Below, one piece after another: positions 14,944 through 19,894 of a stretch of 19,894 nucleotides of DNA (its first letter is position 1; each line of letters begins with the position of its first letter). The notes beneath the pieces were generated by a model. It was not told the origin of the DNA and did no database searches. It saw nothing but the letters and a program-made list of their open reading frames with translations. Origin of the DNA: an uncultured Ruminococcus sp. (GTDB lineage: Bacteria > Bacillota > Clostridia > Oscillospirales > Acutalibacteraceae); assembly GCA_902773045.1 (NCBI GenBank), contig CACYDE010000084.1, positions 1 through 19,894 of the forward strand, given 5' to 3'. A program made the translations under genes and the position numbers.

Positions 14944-15375
14944 TCAGAATTTATCTTTCGCCACTTTTAGCAGCCTGACGATCGGCGCAGGAACCGATCC
15001 CGGATCTATAAGGTATAAATTTTCCGCGATAGAAATACTTTCGTTCAGGACAATATAACTTGCCACAATAAGAGCAAACGGTGTTTCCGAAGAAATCTCT
15101 ATCCCGACCCTCACAAGCAATACTTCTGCGATCAGATCAAGAAATATCCCGAACGAAAGAGCCGCCAGAAGCGCGATCTTCCGCCAGAAGCCCCGCCTTG
15201 CGATCTTGCTGTCAAGCCCATCTCCCGCGGCTTTGGCTTTGATAATCCCTGTCACAAAATCGAGAACTACAGCAAAACAAACAAGAAGAAACATCAGCCC
15301 GTACTGTCTTCCAAACGTCGCCGCCACTCCGATCACGGCGCTAAGCGCCGCTTTTAACCATTCTGCACGTTTCAC
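14944..15375 (-). CDS. Phage-type holin (Phage_holin_4 / TcdE-like)
   Basis: A 143-residue small membrane protein with about four predicted hydrophobic segments. It has the loop LDFVTGIIKAKAAGDGLDSK followed by a Gly-Phe-Trp-Arg-Lys turn, the hallmark of the family that includes phage holins and the toxin-export holin TcdE of Clostridioides difficile. Holins oligomerise in the cytoplasmic membrane and let a leaderless endolysin reach the wall. The GTG at 15375 is preceded by GGGGTGAT, which overlaps the endolysin stop; an alternative GTG at 15390 lies within the endolysin gene. It is the last gene of the phage-derived module. Whether it serves phage lysis or secretion cannot be decided from sequence. 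Confidence 0.88.
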   Translation of the reverse strand: MKRAEWLKAALSAVIGVAATFGRQYGLMFLLVCFAVVLDFVTGIIKAKAAGDGLDSKIARRGFWRKIALLAALSFGIFLDLIAEVLLVRVGIEISSETPFALIVASYIVLNESISIAENLYLIDPGSVPAPIVRLLKVAKDKF

Positions 15376-15379
15376 GGCA

Positions 15380-16243
15380 TCACCCCACACAACAGATCTC
15401 TATCCGGTCGATCGGCTTTCCGACGATCCCGGCGTAAGTGTCCGTGCTTCCGCCCGTGTCTTTTGTGTTTTCCATGTAGGAGAGATAGGACTTGCTTCCG
15501 AGAACACGGACTCTGTAACGGAATTTATGACTGCCAGAGCTGAGCGTCACCTTGTCGATCTCACCGCCTTTCAGCTGATGAGTGCTGAGAACAAAATCCG
15601 CGTCCTTCACATAAATTCTCAGCCCCTTGATTTTTTCTCCGTCAACGCCTGCGTAATCCTCCCGATTTTTCACTGCGGGAAGCCAGCCCGACTTATCGGT
15701 ATAAACCTGATAATAAACGTCCGGAACAGTCTTTTTCACAGCCTCACCGTCACTCTTTTTGCTTTCGGAAGAATCATACTTAGGGCGAACGATCCCGATG
15801 ATCTGAGAAATATAGCGTGTACGTCTCAGAACATATCCCCCGTTGGAATAATTTGAATCGCTCGTATTGCCCTCGACGGTCAGATATGAACCGTCCGCAT
15901 TTTTTGAAATTATAAATCCGATATGATCGGCGATCCCGTCACCGTTCCAATCGAAAAGAACAAGATCTCCGTTTTTCCCCTCGTTCTTTCCCACGGTAAG
16001 ACCCTTTTGCCTGCCCCAATTCAGCACTGTGGGACAATACGCTGTTTTCTGACCGTCATAAAAAAGACCCGACGCACCGCACATACGGAATATATCCCAA
16101 ACGAAAGCACAGCACCAAGGATAAGCAGCTCCGCTCACCGCTGTTCCGTAATAATCGGTGTTGAAGATCACATTATTATTGCCGCCGTCGAATGTTCCGA
16201 CATAGGACAGGGCTTTATTGACAATTGTTTTTGAATCTGCCAC
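15380..16243 (-). CDS. CHAP-domain endolysin with C-terminal wall-binding-like domain
   Basis: A 287-residue predicted peptidoglycan hydrolase. The N-terminal CHAP (Cys-His amidohydrolase/peptidase) domain has the catalytic cysteine in YPWCCAFV (C44), histidine H107 in DHIGF, and E124/N126 in VEGNTS. The stretch DWNGDGIADH (98-107) also has the spacing of a calcium-binding loop. From about residue 166 a distinct beta-rich domain begins (YYQVYTDKSGWLPAV...), which resembles C-terminal repeats in clostridial phage lysins and probably binds wall polymers. There is no signal peptide, so export would depend on the adjacent holin. The GTG start has GGAGGAG, lying in the last codons of the upstream gene. 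Confident as a lysin; exact bond cleaved unknown. Confidence 0.88.
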   Translation of the reverse strand: MADSKTIVNKALSYVGTFDGGNNNVIFNTDYYGTAVSGAAYPWCCAFVWDIFRMCGASGLFYDGQKTAYCPTVLNWGRQKGLTVGKNEGKNGDLVLFDWNGDGIADHIGFIISKNADGSYLTVEGNTSDSNYSNGGYVLRRTRYISQIIGIVRPKYDSSESKKSDGEAVKKTVPDVYYQVYTDKSGWLPAVKNREDYAGVDGEKIKGLRIYVKDADFVLSTHQLKGGEIDKVTLSSGSHKFRYRVRVLGSKSYLSYMENTKDTGGSTDTYAGIVGKPIDRIEICCVG

Positions 16244-16245
16244 TA

Positions 16246-16986
16246 TTACTCCTCCTTACCTTCCAGACAGAAGTGACTGCCTGAAACATAAATTTTTCCG
16301 TTTATATTTACAACGCCGAATTTATCCGGCTCACTCTGCAATTTTTTAAAGAGATGACGGCTAAGACATGGATTTGTGTATGACAAAGCATTAATCATCA
16401 CCGTTTTATCGCCGCCGCTTCCCATAAAGCAGTTAGACGAGTAAAAATACTCCAGACTTTCATGATTTTCCGTGGAGAGATAAGATTTGTCGTTTCCCGT
16501 TTCATCGGACGAATCGGCACAGTAAATAAATCCGTTTATCGTGTTTCCCTCATCGTCTTCGAAGGTCGTGAAAAAGCACTGAAGATAGCCGTCGGAGATG
16601 CATTCCCTGCTGTCCTCGACATACGGTAAAATGCTGAATGCCGCACCGTAAAATGTTCTCACAAGATTGTAGGAAACAGTCGAGGCTTTAGACAACGGAT
16701 CAATATAAACAAAATTGACCCCCTGAGCATTTGCTGCTCCGCAGTGATACGACAATCTGAAATATGCCGCCACACTTTTTTCGAGCTTAAGGAACTGTTG
16801 ATGTTTTGAATCAAGGTAGATAATCAAGTAATCAAGATCATTGTTGTTCTCACCCTGAGATTGTATATTTTCTTCAAAGCTCACACCTTGGAATCCGTTG
16901 AAAAGATTTCTGAGATCGGATGATATCACATCGTAAGCATCGGTCACATCAATACCATGCCTTCTGACAATAACATTATTTTCCAT
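16246..16986 (-). CDS. Unknown 246-aa protein of the holin-endolysin module
   Basis: I do not recognise this family. The protein is soluble-looking, without signal peptide or membrane segment, acidic and rich in Tyr, Phe, Asn and Ser. It contains scattered cysteines (such as YHCGAANAQG and SRECISDGYLQCFF) and ends with NINGKIYVSGSHFCLEGKEE, a beta-hairpin-like tail. The ATG at 16986 has AAGGAAG about 6 nt upstream; a longer frame to 17061 lacks one. Its stop lies 2 bases before the endolysin start and its final codons form that gene's ribosome site, so the two are co-expressed. Position before a lysis pair suggests a phage tail or baseplate appendage, or a cargo for holin-dependent release; both are inference. 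Confidence 0.75.
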   Translation of the reverse strand: MENNVIVRRHGIDVTDAYDVISSDLRNLFNGFQGVSFEENIQSQGENNNDLDYLIIYLDSKHQQFLKLEKSVAAYFRLSYHCGAANAQGVNFVYIDPLSKASTVSYNLVRTFYGAAFSILPYVEDSRECISDGYLQCFFTTFEDDEGNTINGFIYCADSSDETGNDKSYLSTENHESLEYFYSSNCFMGSGGDKTVMINALSYTNPCLSRHLFKKLQSEPDKFGVVNINGKIYVSGSHFCLEGKEE

Positions 16987-17102
16987 TAAAAACTTCCTTT
17001 CCGTGACCGTCCGCATTTTTAGCGACAGCCACTTTGATATAAGTAGAAAATTAAACCTCAATAAATATCACTATCTCTTGCCGCCTCAAAAGACAATGTA
17101 AC

Positions 17103-17204
17103 TTAGGCAATACCGCACAGAGATTGTGCCGAAGATGCGCAGTAGATTTTTATCAAGAGAGTGCATAAACTACCGTCAGGCAGGCGTTCGCGGCGTTGCC
17201 TTAA
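17103..17204. repeat. MITE-like repeat, copy 2 (102 bp)
   Basis: The ends are inverted repeats: TTAGGCAATACCGC (17103-17116) at the left, and at the right GCGGCGTTGCCTTAA (17190-17204), whose reverse complement matches the left end in 12 of 14 positions allowing one inserted A. It is non-coding. It lies in the gap between the 96-aa and 246-aa genes. The first 31 bases match copy 1 (11694-11724, inverted) at 26 positions. I found no convincing target-site duplication, and no transposase is in the window. Confidence 0.7.
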
Positions 17205-17227
17205 TATTATTTTTTTAGCACAACCAG

Positions 17228-17518
17228 TTAACTTGCAATGCTGTCAGCCATTACGGAAACTCCTGCAATAGGTTCTATAAGAAAAGCGTCTGAAAACTGA
17301 GTTGATTTCCCGATCGTTTCTCCGATAAAACCGGATTTTAGCGTAATCCGGTTTTTTCCCTTTATAAAACCCGAATTGATTTTTCCGATAAGCTCGGCAT
17401 ACTCCGAAGTGGGAGTCGGATAAGGAACCTCAACTCTTTGATCCCGGATCGCTTCTCTTATTGCGTTGAAATCAGAGATCGCCTGATCGACTGTTTCTCT
17501 CGCTGTTCTTTCCGTCAC
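17228..17518 (-). CDS. Small unknown phage-like protein (96 aa)
   Basis: The GTG at 17518 follows AGGAGGTGATATT, one of the best ribosome sites in the window, and gives 96 residues; the longer ATG frame to 17575 would include that site as codons and is rejected. The N-terminal half is helical and charged (TERTARETVDQAISDFNAIREAIRDQ), followed by VEVPYPTPTSEYAELIGKI. Segments of this kind (a short helix, a Pro-rich turn, then SEYAxxIxxI) occur in tail-associated proteins of clostridial phages. The C-terminal half is Gly/Ile/Ser-rich. Function is unknown. It is the first gene of the module and is separated from the next by a 102-bp MITE-like insertion. No good promoter was found upstream. Confidence 0.65.
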   Translation of the reverse strand: MTERTARETVDQAISDFNAIREAIRDQRVEVPYPTPTSEYAELIGKINSGFIKGKNRITLKSGFIGETIGKSTQFSDAFLIEPIAGVSVMADSIAS

Positions 17519-17554
17519 AATATCACCTCCTGTAAGACCGTCGGAAAAAGCTAA

Positions 17555-17578
17555 ATTTTGCATATAAATACGCAAAAT
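17555..17578. promoter_or_regulatory. 24-bp inverted repeat, candidate operator
   Basis: ATTTTGC (17555-17561) and GCAAAAT (17572-17578) are perfect inverted half-sites separated by 10 AT-rich bases, one helical turn and a half between centres. The repeat lies between the LCP terminator, whose U-tract it touches, and the ribosome site of the 96-aa gene, where an operator for the module would be expected. Confidence 0.4.
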
Positions 17579-17607
17579 AAAAAAGCAGACCCGAAAAACG
17601 GATCTGC
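17574..17607 (-). terminator. Strong intrinsic terminator after the LCP gene
   Basis: GCAGACCCG (17585-17593) and CGGATCTGC (17599-17607) face each other around a 5-nt loop. In minus-strand RNA all nine pairs form (one G-U) and are followed by UUUUUUAUUUU, ideal for termination. It separates the LCP gene from the phage-like module. Confidence 0.92.
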
Positions 17608-17651
17608 CCGAAAAACATTATTATCTATACTATTTATTTACGGTGTGTTGC

Positions 17652-18839
17652 TTAATCTTGAACCTGATAGGTCATGTAGCCGTCAAGCGCGTCTGTCACA
17701 AGTTCCTCATAAACATATATCGCAAAATTTTTCCTCTCGAAATCCCAGTCCACCACGTCAAGCGTAGACATTCCGTAATGCCAGCCTGCGGCATAATTTC
17801 CGTCAGAAGGCATTCTGTATTCGATCATATCATAAGAAAGATAGGTGAGTGAATTTGCAACAAGAGTTGTGATCTCGGTTTTCTTGAGATTCGTGGTAAC
17901 AAGCGGACCGATCTCATCCACAATACTGATGATCTGAGAAATAGAAGCGGATTTCATGCTTTTGACCAATGTTTTCAAAAGCTTTCTCTGACGCGCGGTT
18001 CGGTCAAAGTCACTTCCGGAAAATCCGGCTTCCATATCGCCTCTGTTTCGTGCGTACCAGAGAGCCTGTCTTCCGTTGAGATGGACCACACCCGCCGTTT
18101 CCTGAAGTTCATTTCTTGTTTCGACTTGATTGTTTTTCCATGACTGCCAGTTGATGTAATCTATCTCTTCATCGGTAAGTTCAATATCAACGCCGCCGAG
18201 GATGTCTATGATAGATTTAAAGCTTTTGAAGTCCACGATCGCATATCGGTCGATCCCGACTCCGAAGTTCTGTTCAATCGTAGATATTGCCAGTTTCGGT
18301 CCGCCGTAAGCATAGGCATGATTCAGCTTGGAGTAACCATAGTCGGGAATATAGACCCAAAGATCTCTCATAAAGGAAGTAAGCTTGAGCTTTTGGTGAC
18401 GGTTATCGATCGAAAGCAGGATCATGGTGTCGCTTCGCTGACTCGTTCCGTCGTTCTTGTCCGCACCAAAAAGGAGAACATTGAGAACCATAGGATCATT
18501 CAGAAGAGAACCTTCACTGAGATTCATGTTGATATAACCGTCATTGAGATCGATATCATAATCCGTACTTCTTCTTTTTTCGTCTGCGTCATAATTCTTC
18601 GCTTCGTCAAAATCGCCGGTATCTTTATAGTTCAGCGAATCAAGAGTTCTGTAATAATAAATACACCCCGTTCCTGCAACCGCCATCACCAGTGCAAGAA
18701 CAATGAGAAAAACGTTTCGGATAATAAGCCCGACTCGCTTTTTCTTCTTTTTCTTAGTTCCAATCGTTCTTGACGGAGTTCTGCTCTCGCCAAGAACTTC
18801 GTAGCCGTCGCTGAAATTGTTTTTAGAATTATCCGACAT
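17652..18839 (-). CDS. LytR-CpsA-Psr (LCP) family wall-polymer ligase
   Basis: LCP enzymes transfer lipid-linked glycopolymers (teichoic acids, capsule) to peptidoglycan on the outer face of the membrane. The 395-residue protein has a Lys-rich cytoplasmic start (residues 28-35), one membrane segment (about 37-59) and an extracellular LCP domain. Conserved residues include the FGAD motif (124-127), RSDT (135-138), MRD (157-159), and the distal YARNR and DFDRTARQR arginines around 263-292 that hold the pyrophosphate lipid. The ATG follows AAAGGAAT. It stands alone between a YfbR gene and a strong terminator. Which polymer it attaches cannot be told. Confidence 0.95.
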   Translation of the reverse strand: MSDNSKNNFSDGYEVLGESRTPSRTIGTKKKKKKRVGLIIRNVFLIVLALVMAVAGTGCIYYYRTLDSLNYKDTGDFDEAKNYDADEKRRSTDYDIDLNDGYINMNLSEGSLLNDPMVLNVLLFGADKNDGTSQRSDTMILLSIDNRHQKLKLTSFMRDLWVYIPDYGYSKLNHAYAYGGPKLAISTIEQNFGVGIDRYAIVDFKSFKSIIDILGGVDIELTDEEIDYINWQSWKNNQVETRNELQETAGVVHLNGRQALWYARNRGDMEAGFSGSDFDRTARQRKLLKTLVKSMKSASISQIISIVDEIGPLVTTNLKKTEITTLVANSLTYLSYDMIEYRMPSDGNYAAGWHYGMSTLDVVDWDFERKNFAIYVYEELVTDALDGYMTYQVQD

Positions 18840-18881
18840 AAATAAATTCCTTTCAATATCTGAATCGACCCAAAAATGAAT

Positions 18882-18920
18882 CGGTCATGACCGCACAAAA
18901 TTCTACAATTTAATATTATA
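18882..18920 (-). promoter_or_regulatory. Candidate promoter and operator upstream of the LCP gene
   Basis: A TATAAT (18920-18915, minus strand) lacks a good -35. About 21 bases downstream lies a perfect 12-bp palindrome, CGGTCATGACCG (18882-18893). Two imperfect direct repeats, GACCGATTCA and GGTCGATTCA, occur 16 bases apart between here and 18861 on the minus strand, the first overlapping the palindrome. The arrangement suggests a repressor site just after the transcription start. The surrounding 18894-19031 gap is very AT-rich; no terminator for the upstream gene was evident. Confidence 0.4.
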
Positions 18921-19031
18921 ATCGTATTCAAAAGATTTATAATTGCTTTAAAGAATTATAATTATCGAATTACAACATTTTACAGAGGGATAATTTAGTA
19001 ATATTTAACAAAAAATTACACACTCAACAAA

Positions 19032-19625
19032 TCACAGCTCACCGTCACTCTTTTGTTCATAAACTGTAAGTCCATAATAAGGAACAAACTCTTTCATAAA
19101 AATATCGGCCTCCGGAACGCCAAGATCATAAACAGCCTTTTCGGTTGATTCTTTTGCCTTAACGAATTCATCATTCCCCATTCTTATTTCATCTATACAT
19201 TTAATATGGGCGGATATTTTGTCGGCGGCTTTCAGAAGCTTTGTTTCATAATCATTATTTCCCTGTTCATTGAGAAGCGGTTCATATACATCACGCATAT
19301 CATCGGGCAGCAAACATGAAAGCTCATGGGCTGCGATACTTTCGATTTTCTTGTAGGATTTTCTTATCTCATCGTTAAAATATTTTATCGGAGTAGGCAT
19401 ATCTCCTGTTATGATCTCCGTACAGTCGTGGAACAATCCCATCACAGCAACATGATCCGCGTCAATGTTTTTGTTCATACGCAAATTACCTATCGTTGCA
19501 AGACAATGGGCAATCACAGCAACCTCCAGACTGTGTTCACTGAGATTCTCGGTTCGTTTATTGTTCATAAGTCCCCAACGGTTGATGTATTTCATTCTTG
19601 ATATCATTGCAAAAAAACTGCTCAT
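19032..19625 (-). CDS. yfbR: YfbR-type 5'-deoxynucleotidase (HD domain)
   Basis: E. coli YfbR dephosphorylates deoxynucleoside 5'-monophosphates and helps balance dNTP pools. This 197-residue protein is close to it in length and along its whole sequence: SRMKYINRWGLM and RTENLSEHSLEVA at the N-terminus, then H31, HD at 66-67, E70, D75 in TGDMPTPIKYF, and the LKAADKISAHIKCIDEI segment with the last metal-site aspartate. These are the HD-domain metal ligands and active-site residues. The ATG follows GGGGTGATTTT. It is probably monocistronic, with a promoter at 19689-19717. No nucleotide gene is adjacent. Confidence 0.93.
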   Translation of the reverse strand: MSSFFAMISRMKYINRWGLMNNKRTENLSEHSLEVAVIAHCLATIGNLRMNKNIDADHVAVMGLFHDCTEIITGDMPTPIKYFNDEIRKSYKKIESIAAHELSCLLPDDMRDVYEPLLNEQGNNDYETKLLKAADKISAHIKCIDEIRMGNDEFVKAKESTEKAVYDLGVPEADIFMKEFVPYYGLTVYEQKSDGEL

Positions 19626-19688
19626 AAAATCACCCCGAAAAAATTTTTAAAATGTGTTAAATGCAACATTAAATCTTATATTTATATG

Positions 19689-19717
19689 ATATAATAAAGT
19701 TACAGAAAAGTAAACAA
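19689..19717 (-). promoter_or_regulatory. Probable promoter of yfbR
   Basis: The minus strand has TTGTTT (19717-19712), a 17-nt spacer and TTATAT (19694-19689), a fair vegetative promoter. The region is AT-rich, so alternative -10 choices a few bases away are possible. Confidence 0.45.
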
Positions 19718-19894
19718 TTATTTTTAAATTTTCAATGAGCAATTTCCCGGATCACTGTCCATGACTTCTGTTTAAAGTTTTTCAAGTGCTTTTTAAAAAG
19801 GCAGTTATCTTAGGAACTGTTTATAAATAACTTTTCATTTCTGCTTGTCTAATTTGCCCTGAACTGCGTTAAATTTTCTTGAAATACGTTAGTA
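19718..19894. other. Non-coding right edge, possibly gene remnants around a repeat
   Basis: No complete gene is visible. On the minus strand one frame enters from the right edge and reads TNVFQENLTQFRAN before a TAG inside the repeat. Left of the repeat another minus-strand frame reads CLFKKHLKNFKQKSWTVIREIAH then stops. These could be fragments of a decayed or interrupted gene, or chance. The repeat itself is listed separately. Confidence 0.3.
19809..19858. repeat. MITE-like repeat, partial copy 3 (inverted core)
   Basis: The reverse complement of 19809-19858 matches 11648-11697 at 45 of 50 positions, beginning GGCAAATTAGACAA and ending in CAGTTCC. The terminal TTAGGCAATACC segment seen in copies 1 and 2 is absent or diverged here, so this is a partial or different subtype copy. 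It lies in inverted orientation relative to copy 1, about 8.1 kb away. Confidence 0.65.

Noticed and set aside
14944..17518. A complete prophage
   Set aside because: No integrase, attachment repeats, terminase, portal, capsid or replication genes are present; only lysis-end genes remain.

Overview
The window looks like a chromosomal segment of a low-to-mid GC Clostridia species, most likely an Oscillospiraceae (Ruminococcus-type) gut anaerobe. The reasons are Firmicute-type AGGAGG ribosome sites, a cdaA-cdaR pair, an oxygen-independent HemZ, a bifunctional RSH protein, and the recJ...relA-dtd-MBL-hemZ gene order typical of Clostridia. The taxonomic placement is inference. Every supported gene lies on the minus strand, so the map is transcribed from high to low coordinates. 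No tRNA, rRNA or CRISPR array was seen.

Right part (19894 to 17519): repeat sequence at the edge, a YfbR-type 5'-deoxynucleotidase, and a LytR-CpsA-Psr (LCP) wall-polymer ligase that ends at a strong terminator. Next (17518 to 14944) is a small phage-derived module: a 96-aa orphan, a 102-bp MITE-like element, a 246-aa orphan, a leaderless CHAP endolysin and a holin. The last three genes are packed stop-to-start. No capsid, terminase, integrase or portal gene accompanies them here.

Centre (14829 to 11723): a self-contained ABC importer operon of the TrpXYZ / ABC_sub_bind type. It has a near-consensus sigma-A promoter, a structured leader, a lipoprotein binding protein, an internal hairpin terminator, then permease, ATPase and a final terminator. 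A second MITE-like repeat abuts that terminator. Next come cdaA and cdaR, overlapping by 11 bp, for c-di-AMP synthesis and its membrane regulator. They end in a terminator with no glmM behind them.

Left part (9102 to 1002): an extended -10 promoter drives recJ, relA, dtd, a glyoxalase-II-like MBL hydrolase, hemZ and a uridine-kinase-like nucleoside kinase. Gene contacts are very tight (17-bp overlaps at MBL/hemZ and hemZ/kinase). The operon joins DNA repair, the stringent response, D-aminoacyl-tRNA proofreading, detoxification and haem synthesis. A separately promoted zinc-ribbon protein and the first codons of another gene finish the left edge.

The most interesting points are the isolated holin-endolysin module with two unknown proteins, a family of small inverted-repeat elements present three times, and several candidate regulatory structures (ABC leader hairpins, the LCP-upstream palindrome, and the intra-operon terminator after the binding protein).
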